Source: Paenibacillus wynnii (GTDB taxonomy: Bacteria; Bacillota; Bacilli; Paenibacillales; Paenibacillaceae). From it: 38,816 nt of DNA. The DNA lies in the NCBI RefSeq assembly GCF_030812855.1, contig NZ_JAUSTK010000041.1:1-38816 (forward strand). Reading direction: 5' to 3'. A model generated the notes under the pieces. That model was not told the DNA's origin and searched no databases. It worked only from the letters and a program-made list of their open reading frames with translations. Both the position numbers and the translations under genes were made by a program. Below, in pieces: positions 7,605-16,291 of the stretch. The number at the start of each line of letters is the position of its first letter. Position 1 is the first letter of the stretch.

Positions 7605-8813
7605 TTGAAATATTTTGATTACCTAACCAACGAGCAAGAAATGTCCTTATTTTACTCTCCGCCCGTATCATTTGATCATACGATGAACAAGGATCTGCTG
7701 TCCTACGCCGTGGGTGCTGCTCTTTACATGCCGGCTACACGCCCTACTGTTGCCGAGGATATTTTAAAGCTGAAGGAAAGCGGTCTTGTGACCGTCATTA
7801 TTGATCTGGAAGATGCCATAGGAGACGGAGAGGTTGATTTCGCCGAACAAAGTATCACCCGTCATCTGGCTTATTTGGCAGCTTATGCTGAGAATGAAAA
7901 AGATCCTAAAAGCAGCCTTCCCCTTATCTTTATCCGCGTACGTAATCCTGACCAACTTCAGAATCTCATCTTCAGGCTGGGTTCACTGACTACGATATTA
8001 ACAGGCTTTGTTTTTCCGAAATTTTCGGTAGAGAACGGTGTGGAGTATTTTGAGATTCTAGCGGATTACAACAACACCCGCAGCTATTCAGCTTCGGTCC
8101 TTTATGGAATGCCGATTCTGGAAAGCGCATCTATTATTTATCGTGAGAGCAGGTTGGAAAGTCTCTTGGCAGTTCGCGATTTGTTGGAGGTATACCGGGA
8201 TTATGTGCTTAATGTAAGAATAGGGGCAACGGATTTCTCCAGTCTGTTCGGGCTTCGCCGCAGTCCTGATGTTAGTATTTATGATCTCACTCCGATCCGT
8301 GACTGCATGGCTGATATTATTAATGTGTTCGGGCGGATGGACGGGGGTTATGTGATTTCCGGGCCCGTGTGGGAATATTTTGCGAATAAAGGGCATCGGG
8401 TGCTTCGCCCGCAGCTGCGTCAGACCCCTTTCGAGGACACGTACGGCAAGAGCGGACGAGACCTACGTAACAATTATATCTCCAGTGCCATGGATGGACT
8501 CATTCGTGAGGTTGTCTTGGATAAGGAGAATGGGATTATAGGCAAGACTATTATTCATCCCTCCCATCTCAAGCCGGTTCAGGCCATGTATACGGTGATG
8601 CATGAGGAATATGTGGATGCGATGAGCATCATAGAGAGTAATGATGGCAGCCGTGGAGTATTAAAGAGTCAGTATTTTAATAAAATGAATGAAATTAAGC
8701 CGCATCTGAATTGGGCAAGACGTATCTTACTACGATCTCAAGTATACGGGGTGTTACATGAACAACAGCATTTTGTCGGACTATTGCCCGAGAACGAATA
8801 CACATACGTTTAA
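7605..8813 (+). CDS. HpcH/HpaI-like TIM-barrel C-C bond lyase of the ter cassette
   Basis: A 402-residue protein of the aldolase / citrate-lyase-beta-like superfamily that is found with ter genes (C-C_Bond_Lyase type). The barrel core shows VTVIIDLEDAIGDGEV near residue 62 (acidic metal ligands), PLIFIRVRN, and the late ILESASIIYRESRL and VRIGATDFSSLFG strands. It starts with TTG at 7605, seven bases after AAGGGGG. Its 3' end overlaps the PRTase gene by 56 bases. Role in the pathway is inferred: it probably forms or cleaves a carbon-carbon bond in a precursor of the predicted nucleoside-like product. Substrate unknown. Confidence 0.82.
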   Translation: MKYFDYLTNEQEMSLFYSPPVSFDHTMNKDLLSYAVGAALYMPATRPTVAEDILKLKESGLVTVIIDLEDAIGDGEVDFAEQSITRHLAYLAAYAENEKDPKSSLPLIFIRVRNPDQLQNLIFRLGSLTTILTGFVFPKFSVENGVEYFEILADYNNTRSYSASVLYGMPILESASIIYRESRLESLLAVRDLLEVYRDYVLNVRIGATDFSSLFGLRRSPDVSIYDLTPIRDCMADIINVFGRMDGGYVISGPVWEYFANKGHRVLRPQLRQTPFEDTYGKSGRDLRNNYISSAMDGLIREVVLDKENGIIGKTIIHPSHLKPVQAMYTVMHEEYVDAMSIIESNDGSRGVLKSQYFNKMNEIKPHLNWARRILLRSQVYGVLHEQQHFVGLLPENEYTYV

Positions 8814-10191
8814 TATTGTCGAGAACCTGCAGGTTTCAGTAACCGAAACCTCCAATCCTTTTCATATGCCGGTATCTGCATTATTTTCGATGGCGGCACG
8901 CATTAATAAGAAACGTTCTTTTTTATTCGTCAGTAAAGTACTTGGCAAGCATATTCCTGTTAATCCATACACACCGCTATTAAGCGGAGCAGCCCTAGGT
9001 CTGTTATTGTACCGGGAGATGGATCTTTGCAGTGGTAACCTTCACAGTGACATCGTGGAAAGACTGCTCCAGCAAGCTATGAATGGACTGATTCATCCGG
9101 GTCATGCTGAGGAAGCTTATCATGAGTTGATGGCGGCCAAGCTGATCTTGCCTGAGCCTGTTGTTTTTATAGGCTTTGCAGAGACAGCAACGGCGCTTGG
9201 ACATAGTATGTACAACTTGTTCGCAGGAAATGCTTCCTATATTCATACCACCCGTGAGGATATTCCGGATCTGGAATCCGTTATTAATTTTGAAGAAGAG
9301 CATTCTCACGCCGTTGACCATTTATGCTACGCTCTGGACGCCAGCATGCTGTCCGGCACCGAGCCGATTATATTGGTTGATGATGAGATTACGACAGGCA
9401 ATACAGCCATTAATACGATTCGTGATATTCAATCCAAGTTCCCGCGCCACGAATATGTAATTGCCTCCATCCTCGACTGGAGGAGCGATAAGAATGTGGA
9501 GGTCTATCGGGAGCTGGAGCTGGAGCTGGGGATTTCAATCAAGTCCTTGTGCCTTCTTCAGGGGAGTATTGAAGTAAAGGGTATCCCGCTATTGAATGCC
9601 ACTGATAAGAATGACGGGAGACCAACCGCTGTAGAGGTACCGGTGGTTACAACTTATGTCCCGGATGGAATGGTTCGGATTCCTGTGACCTCTACAGATT
9701 CTCTGCATGAGGTGAATAAGTCTCCCTATATGAAATATAGCGGCCGATTCGGGCTGGAATCCGGGCAGAATGCCGAAGTTAATACAGGGGTACGTAAGAT
9801 AGCTGATCAATTGCGGACTATGCGGGAAGGTACACAGACACTGGTGCTTGGCGTGGGTGAGTTCATGTATCTTCCTATGCGGATTGCGGCTGAGATGGGG
9901 GATGGAATCTCCTATCAATCAACGACACGTAGTCCAATTCATCCGAACCGCAGACTGGATTATGGAGTGCATAGCGCCGCTGGCTATCCATCCGCCGGTG
10001 ACCCGGAAATTACAAACTATATCTATAACGTTGAACCGGGGCAGTATGATGAAATCTTTATACTGCTGGAGCGTGAGGTTTCCCAGAAGCGTATTCAGCC
10101 AATGATGAATATATTGAACAAGCTTGCCCGTCACAAGGTGCATCTTGTGGTTCTAACTTCAGTAGAACAGGAACGGGAGGCATGTGAATGA
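8758..10191 (+). CDS. Phosphoribosyltransferase with C-terminal TRSP domain
   Basis: A 477-residue protein. The N-terminal two-thirds is a type I phosphoribosyltransferase fold; the PRPP-binding loop ILVDDEITTGNTAIN (about residues 204-218) has the paired acidic residues and the TG-N-T phosphate loop. The C-terminal part carries the literal TRSP motif (residues near 390) that names the TRSP domain found after this PRTase. Also typical is FVSKVLGKHIPV near residue 56. The gene starts inside the 3' end of the lyase gene and ends in an ATGA overlap with the next. In the Ter literature (Anantharaman, Aravind and colleagues) this type is placed in a nucleoside-like metabolite pathway. Confidence 0.85.
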   Translation: MNNSILSDYCPRTNTHTFNIVENLQVSVTETSNPFHMPVSALFSMAARINKKRSFLFVSKVLGKHIPVNPYTPLLSGAALGLLLYREMDLCSGNLHSDIVERLLQQAMNGLIHPGHAEEAYHELMAAKLILPEPVVFIGFAETATALGHSMYNLFAGNASYIHTTREDIPDLESVINFEEEHSHAVDHLCYALDASMLSGTEPIILVDDEITTGNTAINTIRDIQSKFPRHEYVIASILDWRSDKNVEVYRELELELGISIKSLCLLQGSIEVKGIPLLNATDKNDGRPTAVEVPVVTTYVPDGMVRIPVTSTDSLHEVNKSPYMKYSGRFGLESGQNAEVNTGVRKIADQLRTMREGTQTLVLGVGEFMYLPMRIAAEMGDGISYQSTTRSPIHPNRRLDYGVHSAAGYPSAGDPEITNYIYNVEPGQYDEIFILLEREVSQKRIQPMMNILNKLARHKVHLVVLTSVEQEREACE

Positions 10192-11339
10192 ACATCATAG
10201 GAATGGAACAAGTTATGAACCGAAGAATAGCCCCCCCGCTGCAACTCGGCAGCTATCCTCCTTCAGATGTAATCTTTCTGTTGAAAGACCTGAGTGATGT
10301 ATCCCTAGAACGGGCTACAGAGGAACGGGAAGAGGCCATTCAATCCGGTGTACACTACTCAGAGATGCTGCCAGTTGAATATCAGCCTACGGATGCTTAC
10401 ATTGAGTTATTTCACGAAACACTTCGCCAATCCTCCCGTAAGGTAGCTCTTGCTGTAGCGGTTGTCTCCGAATTGATCGTAGCGCAGAGAGGTCTGAATA
10501 CTGTACTCGTTTCTTTAGCGAGAGCAGGAACACCTATCGGTGTACTAATTAAGCGTTATATTGCTTACCGATATGGGGTGGAATTGCCGCATTATAGTAT
10601 ATCGATTATCCGTGGCAAAGGCATTGATGAGAATGCTGTGATCTACATGCTCCAGAAGCATGGGCTGGATGCCGATCTGCAGTTTATTGACGGCTGGACA
10701 GGAAAAGGGGCGATTCGCCAAGTCCTGATTGCTGCTTGCGAAAGCTTTTATAATAAATATGGAATTAAGCTGAATGACGACTTGGCTGTGCTTGCTGATC
10801 CGGGGTACTGTTCTGCAACCTTCGGAACTAGAGAGGATTATCTGATTCCGAGTGCCTGCCTAAATTCTACTGTCTCCGGACTAATGAGTCGTACAGTGCT
10901 GCGGGATGATTTAATAGGCCCCAATGACTTCCATGGCGCGAAGTTCTATAAAGAATGGCTCGAAACGGATGTGTCCAATACTTTTATTGAGGCGATAGGG
11001 CCCCATTTTGATTCTGTTGCCCAGGAAGCGTCGGATATTGCCGCAAGAATGATCCAGTCTCCCCCAGAGATCACTTGGCAAGGCTTGAAGGATATTCGCA
11101 GCATTCAGGAGTCATTTCATATTGCAGACATTAACTTGATCAAGCCGGGGGTAGGGGAGACAACCAGAGTCCTTCTGCGGAGGGTACCGTGGAAAATCCT
11201 TGTCAACTCCATGGACAACCCCAACCTGCAGCATATCATGCTGTTGGCCGCAGACCGCGGGGTACCCGTCGAGATATACCCGGGATTAACTTATTCCTGC
11301 TGCGGTATCATAAAGCCGCTGAAGGGAGAGAGTGAATGA
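10188..11339 (+). CDS. StiP/PRTase-like protein with C-terminal PELOTA domain
   Basis: A 383-residue protein of the ter-linked family variously described as a PRTase-like or StiP protein. Recognisable segments are VLVSLARAGTPIGVLIKRY (near residue 105), SIIRGKGIDENAV and the DGWTGKGAI loop, which resembles a PRPP loop. The last 70 residues, from about VLLRRVPWKILVN to the end, fit the small PELOTA-type RNA-binding domain found at the C-terminus of these proteins. The start is ATG 10188 behind GGGAGG, overlapping the previous stop as ATGA. Activity is unproven; the family has also been called a cysteine protease. Confidence 0.78.
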   Translation: MNIIGMEQVMNRRIAPPLQLGSYPPSDVIFLLKDLSDVSLERATEEREEAIQSGVHYSEMLPVEYQPTDAYIELFHETLRQSSRKVALAVAVVSELIVAQRGLNTVLVSLARAGTPIGVLIKRYIAYRYGVELPHYSISIIRGKGIDENAVIYMLQKHGLDADLQFIDGWTGKGAIRQVLIAACESFYNKYGIKLNDDLAVLADPGYCSATFGTREDYLIPSACLNSTVSGLMSRTVLRDDLIGPNDFHGAKFYKEWLETDVSNTFIEAIGPHFDSVAQEASDIAARMIQSPPEITWQGLKDIRSIQESFHIADINLIKPGVGETTRVLLRRVPWKILVNSMDNPNLQHIMLLAADRGVPVEIYPGLTYSCCGIIKPLKGESE

Positions 11340-12169
11340 TCTACGCCAGTGATCTGGATCGCACACTGATCTACTCCCGGAATGCTATCGGTGTTCCCGA
11401 GGATTCACCGGGACTTGTTCCGGCAGAGATCATTAATGGAACAACGGTATCATACATTTCAGAGAGAGCACTCTCGCAGCTTATAAGCCTTGCCGGAAAC
11501 ATAGTGTTTATGCCGGTAACCACTCGGACTGTAGAGCAGTACAAGCGGATCAACCTTTTTCAAGAGACGGTGGTTCCTGACTATGCCGTCACGAGTAATG
11601 GCGGTAACATCCTGATTGACGGCAAGGTCGACATGGAGTGGAGAGCATCCGTTGGTAAGCGGGTAGAGCTCCATTCTGCGCCGGCAGAGGAGATCAGAAC
11701 GATCGTAAGGTCGGCACTGCGTGAAGAGTGGATTCTTACTGAGCGTTATTGCGACGGATTATTTTTCACCTTTGTTGTTCACCGCGACCTGCTGCCGCCG
11801 AATGTGGTATCCCAGTTGGCAGATAAGCTGAATGATCTTGGCTGGAAGGCCTCCCTTCAAGGCCGTAAGCTGTATGCGGTGCCGGAAGCGGTGAATAAGA
11901 GTGCTGCTATCGAGCACGTCCGGCGAACGGTTCAGAATGAACCGATGGTGGCCTCCGGAGATTCTCTGCTGGATAAATGCCTGCTGGATGCCGCTGATTA
12001 TGCGATTGCCCCTTGTCATGGGGAAATATTTGCCGAACATCAAGAGGGATTGAGGGTGGGAGTTTATCCTTTTACCACCTGCTCGGGTGTGTTCGCCAGT
12101 GATGAGATTTTGCAGTATGTAGGGACTATTTACAACAATTTAAAGGCATTGGGAGTGGGGCCGCCATGA
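11336..12169 (+). CDS. HAD-superfamily hydrolase of the ter cassette
   Basis: A 277-residue HAD phosphatase-type protein. Motif I is YASDLDRTLIYS at residues 3-14 (nucleophile and acid/base aspartates present). Motif II is in VTTRT near residue 63, and motif IV is SGDSLLDKCLLDAAD near residue 206. The middle resembles the cap of Cof-type HADs. It probably removes a phosphate from an intermediate of the cassette pathway. Linked by ATGA overlaps to the genes on both sides, so it is translated as part of a coupled unit. Confidence 0.85.
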   Translation: MIYASDLDRTLIYSRNAIGVPEDSPGLVPAEIINGTTVSYISERALSQLISLAGNIVFMPVTTRTVEQYKRINLFQETVVPDYAVTSNGGNILIDGKVDMEWRASVGKRVELHSAPAEEIRTIVRSALREEWILTERYCDGLFFTFVVHRDLLPPNVVSQLADKLNDLGWKASLQGRKLYAVPEAVNKSAAIEHVRRTVQNEPMVASGDSLLDKCLLDAADYAIAPCHGEIFAEHQEGLRVGVYPFTTCSGVFASDEILQYVGTIYNNLKALGVGPP

Positions 12170-13221
12170 AAAAGGTTAATATATATTTCAATCGTTGGTT
12201 CTCTGTAGCTTTCCATTATATGAATCATATTCGTAATAATGAAGATGAAATCCCATTCACCATATTTGCAACCCATCCTGATCTTTTGCACATGTCACTT
12301 CAGGGAGCAGACTTTGCGGAGACTGAACCTAAGCTTGAGGGGATAGAGTATGTGCAGTTCTGCGTTGATTTTTGCCGACGAAATGAGATAGATATCTTTA
12401 TTCCGCGTCTGCATATGCTTGATATTGCTTTGCATGCCCATTTGTTCGACGCTATTGGTACGAAGCTTATCGTCTGCAGGGATGTCGATTTGCTGGAGAC
12501 CATTATGGATAAAGGGAAATTTTACGAGAGCGTTAAGGAAAAAGGGATTATGACTATACCTGATTACCATGTAGTCAGTACGGCAGAACAGTTCAAAACA
12601 GCCTATGAGGATCTTGTAGCTAGAGGACACCAGGTATGCTTCAAACCCACCGATTCGGAGGGTGGACTGGGTTTTCGGATTATTGATAATAACCGAAGCC
12701 CGCTGCAGGAGCTGTTCGGTCATGTGACTTCGATGATTTCGTTTGAGGATGCATACCGAATACTTTCCAGTGAACTGTCATTCCCTGAACTGATGGTCAT
12801 GGAGCTGCTTGAGGGATTTGAATACAGTATTGATTGTCTGGCAGACGAGGCAGGTAATCTGCTGGCTGCGGTTCCGCGCCGTAAGGCGGGAGGGCGTTTG
12901 CGGCTCATGGAGCATAACGTTGAGCTGAAGGAAATTGCAGCGAAAGTAGCTGAGACGTACAAAATCCCATACAATTTCAATGTCCAAATGAAGTACAATG
13001 GCTCTATACCCAAGCTGCTGGAGGTTAATCCCCGGATGTCGGGCGGCCTGCATATTTCATGTCTGTCTGGAATCAACTTTCCTTATCTGGCGGTAAAAAG
13101 CGCACTTGGCGGCGAGGTGCAGCCTGTGGATTTCACAGTGGATGTGCTAGCCAGTCATGTTGAGAAACCGCTAATTATGAAATCAAACGGCGAATCTGCC
13201 GTTCCGGATACTGTGAACTAA
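12166..13221 (+). CDS. ATP-grasp ligase of the ter cassette
   Basis: A 351-residue ATP-grasp enzyme. ATP-binding segments are visible: VCFKPTDSEGGLGFRII near residue 155 (lysine and glycine-rich loop), VMELLEGFEYSIDCLADE near 210, and the metal-binding LLEVNPRMSGGLH near 285. Family members join a carboxylate to an amine or thiol through an acyl-phosphate. In this cassette it probably caps a metabolite with an amino acid or similar group; the substrate is unknown. Starts at ATG 12166 in an ATGA overlap with the HAD gene. Confidence 0.87.
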   Translation: MKKVNIYFNRWFSVAFHYMNHIRNNEDEIPFTIFATHPDLLHMSLQGADFAETEPKLEGIEYVQFCVDFCRRNEIDIFIPRLHMLDIALHAHLFDAIGTKLIVCRDVDLLETIMDKGKFYESVKEKGIMTIPDYHVVSTAEQFKTAYEDLVARGHQVCFKPTDSEGGLGFRIIDNNRSPLQELFGHVTSMISFEDAYRILSSELSFPELMVMELLEGFEYSIDCLADEAGNLLAAVPRRKAGGRLRLMEHNVELKEIAAKVAETYKIPYNFNVQMKYNGSIPKLLEVNPRMSGGLHISCLSGINFPYLAVKSALGGEVQPVDFTVDVLASHVEKPLIMKSNGESAVPDTVN

Positions 13222-13263
13222 CAGCTTAGGAATACGTTAACGCAAGAGGTGATTAACATTCTT

Positions 13264-13977
13264 TTGAAATCGAAGATATTAATGTATGCCGGAATTGGTT
13301 ACGTAGCTGCGGTATTGACCAGTCCCTTTCTTCCGGAGATGCTATCCTTGCTGTTGCCAGCTGCAGGAGGAGCTGTCGGTTTAGTATCAGGACAACGGAA
13401 ACGAACGAATCTTCCTGCAGAGGTGCTTCCTGCAGGAACGGAGTCTGTGCAGGTTGCGTCTCCCTCTGTGAATAAAAGTGTTTCTACCGCTACTCCGACA
13501 AGTAGCCCTGTATCTGTCCCGGCGCTATCGCCTAGTAACGCCACCAGTGGCAAGGTGAGCGGGGAGGTCAAGATTGGCCCGGAATTCGCACCCGTGGTAG
13601 AGTATCTGAGCATTCTGGAGGATATGATTATCTCCGAAGGGCAGAAGGATACGCTGGATAATGAGATTGTGGAGAAGTCGCTGGCACTGTTTGCTAGGCT
13701 TCAAAGGGTCATTCCGCTGCTTCAGGAGCTGGGTAACGGCGAGATTAATCATACGGTCCGCAGATTGATTTTGAAGGATTTGAATGCCGTCATTAATCCG
13801 TTCCTACGGCTTGGCGGCGAAGCAAAAACCAGAAATCGGAGAACGCTGCTGAACGGTCTGAAGGATGTCGATTCCAAAATATCCGATATCGCTTCAACGA
13901 TCGAGCATAAAGACCTGATGGAACTTCAGACGAAGGCGGAACTGATTCATCAGCGGTACAGCAGCTCCGAATTATAG
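13264..13977 (+). CDS. Membrane-anchored unknown protein paired with TelA
   Basis: I do not recognise a family. The protein of about 237 residues has one or two hydrophobic N-terminal segments (YAGIGYVAAVLTSPF and the following LLLPAAGGAVGLVSG), a low-complexity Ser/Thr/Pro/Val linker (about 50-95), then a helical domain with a conserved-looking LQRVIPLLQELG stretch. The likely topology is a membrane anchor with a cytosolic helical head. The start is uncertain: GTG 13249 lies inside the strong ribosome site AAGAGGTGAT, so I use TTG 13264, although ATT 13258 has better spacing. It is 11 bases from telA and probably works with it. Confidence 0.68.
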   Translation: MKSKILMYAGIGYVAAVLTSPFLPEMLSLLLPAAGGAVGLVSGQRKRTNLPAEVLPAGTESVQVASPSVNKSVSTATPTSSPVSVPALSPSNATSGKVSGEVKIGPEFAPVVEYLSILEDMIISEGQKDTLDNEIVEKSLALFARLQRVIPLLQELGNGEINHTVRRLILKDLNAVINPFLRLGGEAKTRNRRTLLNGLKDVDSKISDIASTIEHKDLMELQTKAELIHQRYSSSEL

Positions 13978-13988
13978 GAGGTAAGCTT

Positions 13989-15086
13989 ATGTCCACACAG
14001 TTGATTCAACTGAAAAAAGAAGACGAGCAGAAGGTTGTCCAAGAGGCCTCACAGCTTATTGAGAAGGTAAGTAAGACAGATACCGTAACACTGGACTCTC
14101 TTATGGATGAAATCGGCAAGCTAGGGGTCAAAACACAGGAGAAAGCGGGACAAACCCTGAAGCTCCTGGATCGCCCTGTGAATGATCTGATGTCAGGCAA
14201 GCGTGTAGAAGTGCCTAACATGATCATGAAGCTGCGGAACGAATGCGAGGATTTGCAGCAGAGCAAGAATGTAAGCTTTTTTGGGAAAATACTCCGTAAA
14301 AGTCCGCTCAAAAACTACGTCTACAAATATCAGTCTGTTCGTACGAATATCGAAGCTATTGTAACCGGCCTGCGGGATGGAAGAGACACGCTGGAAGAAA
14401 GCATCGTTAACATGCGGCAGTTGAAGCGAACCTCCATGGAGGAGATCTACAATCTTCAGACCAAGATAGCCTTTGGGAATAAGCTGAAAGAGATGTTTGA
14501 TGTGGAGATCGCCAAGCCGGAGAATGAGTTCCGTAAAGCTTATCTTGAACGGGGTTTGCGTAAAGTAATGGTGCGTGTTCAGTCTATGACAGAGATGATC
14601 ATGCTCTATAACCAAGCAATTGCTGCTACAGATATCATTAATGATAACAACGACAAGCTCATTGATTCCGTGAATAATGCGATTGATAAGACCTCGAATC
14701 TAATCACTGTATCTGCAATGATTGCCATGTCATTGGCTGATCAGGAGAACGTAATTTCCGCTGTAGAGGCAACGAATAAGACGATAGAGGATCAGTTCAA
14801 GGAGAATGCAAGATTGCTCCGCACAACTACAGAAAAAACAACGGAGCTGCTCTCCAAGCCTTCGATGTCTATGGAATCAGTGAATCAGGCAATCGGGGAC
14901 TTGATGATTGCTCTGGATACCTCAGAACAGTCCAATCGCCGCATTATTGAGAGCTGTCAGGATTACACATCCAAGATGACTACGATCAATACCCAGCTTA
15001 ACAACCGTCTAGGGCTTAATCAGGCGGACAAGCCTCAGCTTCCTGAAGGTGCTGCTTCCGGCGAATTGAGCAATTTCTTGAACTAA
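13989..15086 (+). CDS. telA: TelA/YceH toxic-anion resistance protein
   Basis: A 365-residue, mostly helical protein of the TelA/KlaA family (YceH of Bacillus, similar length). Recognisable stretches are LDRPVNDLMSGK (near residue 62), the FFGKILRKSPLKNYVYKYQSV segment (near 97) and a long coiled-coil rich C-terminal half with SMIAMSLADQENVISAVEATNKT-like helices. Family members give resistance to tellurite, bacteriocins and other membrane stresses by an unknown mechanism. Ribosome site AGGAGG lies at 13976, overlapping the stop of the previous gene. It closes the ter island. Confidence 0.9.
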   Translation: MSTQLIQLKKEDEQKVVQEASQLIEKVSKTDTVTLDSLMDEIGKLGVKTQEKAGQTLKLLDRPVNDLMSGKRVEVPNMIMKLRNECEDLQQSKNVSFFGKILRKSPLKNYVYKYQSVRTNIEAIVTGLRDGRDTLEESIVNMRQLKRTSMEEIYNLQTKIAFGNKLKEMFDVEIAKPENEFRKAYLERGLRKVMVRVQSMTEMIMLYNQAIAATDIINDNNDKLIDSVNNAIDKTSNLITVSAMIAMSLADQENVISAVEATNKTIEDQFKENARLLRTTTEKTTELLSKPSMSMESVNQAIGDLMIALDTSEQSNRRIIESCQDYTSKMTTINTQLNNRLGLNQADKPQLPEGAASGELSNFLN

Positions 15087-15164
15087 CACCCATCATATAA
15101 CCTCTCTTCCACACATAAATTGTCACATAAGGCAAGACATGTGGAGGGATGAGGGGATAGGCAT

Positions 15165-15254
15165 ATGATTCTTGGAGGTTTGATACTAGTGCTTATCATC
15201 GTAGCCAGCAGCGAAAAGGCAGAGGCCATCGCAGAATTAAATGAAGAGAGCTAG
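15165..15254 (+). CDS. 29-residue predicted membrane peptide
   Basis: A short frame from ATG 15165 to TAG 15252-15254 behind GAGGGG (spacing 8). It encodes one strongly hydrophobic segment (ILGGLILVLIIVASS) followed by a charged, alanine- and glutamate-rich tail of about 13 residues, which is the layout of small single-span membrane peptides. It lies between telA and the FNT channel gene in the same direction. No homologue comes to mind. The coding call rests on the ribosome site and amphipathic layout only. Confidence 0.45.
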   Translation: MILGGLILVLIIVASSEKAEAIAELNEES

Positions 15255-15369
15255 CAATTAATTACCGTTCCATGGTTCAAGCAATTTCCAGCGGTTTATT
15301 GGGTATAATAAGCCCGGGTTGTACTTCTAACCCATTAGCTGAAAATAACAGGCCTGAGACGGAGGGTAT

Positions 15370-16158
15370 ATGGAAAACGAAGCGCTGATGCAGGTGGAAC
15401 GATTAGCTCTTAAAAAGCAGAAAATATACCGGCAAAGCGTATTCCGCTACATTGCCAGAGCTATGCTGGCTAGTATGTTTATCGGGTTTGGCGTCATTGT
15501 TGCGTTCAAGACAGGGAATTTCTTCTATATGGAGCATTCGCCGATGACGTATCCAATGGCTGCTATTACCTTCGGTGCCGCCATCATCCTGATTTCTTAC
15601 GGGGGTGGAGACCTATTCACCGGGGACACCTTTTATTTCACGTATGCCGCTTTAAGACGGAAGATGAAGTGGGCTGAAGTTGTACGATTGTGGGCCGTCA
15701 GCTATTTGGGTAATATTCTGGGTGCGATAGCTTTTGCACTGCTCATCTATTTGACAGGATTGTTCTATAGTTCCGATGTGAATGGATTCTTGTTGAATGT
15801 GGTTGCCCATAAGATGGAGGCTCCGGCGTCACAGTTATTCTTCCGAGCTATCCTCTGTAACTGGCTGGTCTGCCTGGCTTTCTTCGTCCCAATGTCCATG
15901 AAAGGTGACGGCGCCAAAATGTTCGCCATGGTATTGTTTGTGTTCTGCTTCTTTATCTCCGGGTATGAGCACAGTATTGCCAATATGTGTACCTTTGCTA
16001 TTGCACTGGTGCTTGATCATCCGGGTACGATTTCGTGGGCTGGCGTCGTGCATAATCTTGTACCTGTTACCCTCGGGAATCTGATTGGCGGCGGTGTGCT
16101 GATGGGCGTAATGTACTATTATGTGAATAAGCCATTTCTAGATGATGAACAGCATTAG
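15370..16158 (+). CDS. Formate/nitrite transporter (FNT) family channel
   Basis: A 262-residue membrane protein with about six hydrophobic spans. It follows the FNT pattern: a basic N-terminal helix, then RYIARAMLASMFIGFGVIVAFKTG, the GGDLFTGDTFYFTYA segment in the second span (pore loop) and the pseudo-symmetric GYEHSIANMCTFAIAL motif in the fifth. Such pentameric channels move formate, nitrite or other small monoanions. Which anion it carries cannot be told; no formate or nitrite enzymes are nearby. A TATAAT hexamer at 15304-15309 may be its -10 box, without a clear -35. Confidence 0.88.
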   Translation: MENEALMQVERLALKKQKIYRQSVFRYIARAMLASMFIGFGVIVAFKTGNFFYMEHSPMTYPMAAITFGAAIILISYGGGDLFTGDTFYFTYAALRRKMKWAEVVRLWAVSYLGNILGAIAFALLIYLTGLFYSSDVNGFLLNVVAHKMEAPASQLFFRAILCNWLVCLAFFVPMSMKGDGAKMFAMVLFVFCFFISGYEHSIANMCTFAIALVLDHPGTISWAGVVHNLVPVTLGNLIGGGVLMGVMYYYVNKPFLDDEQH

Positions 16159-16174
16159 TAACTTTTATCCAGAG

Positions 16175-16206
16175 ACTTCGTCCCTTTAGAGGGATGAAGT
16201 TTTTTT
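16175..16206 (+). terminator. Intrinsic terminator of the FNT gene
   Basis: ACTTCGTCCC (16175-16184) pairs with GGGATGAAGT (16191-16200), with one G-T pair and a 6-base loop, and a run of seven Ts follows. Confidence 0.88.
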
Positions 16207-16291
16207 GATTTAGCAGCTGGGGAGGATTAGGACATGAAAGGTAGAATACATAATAAGTATTAAAAATTAAATATTCCAAAAAAGTGGGGTT

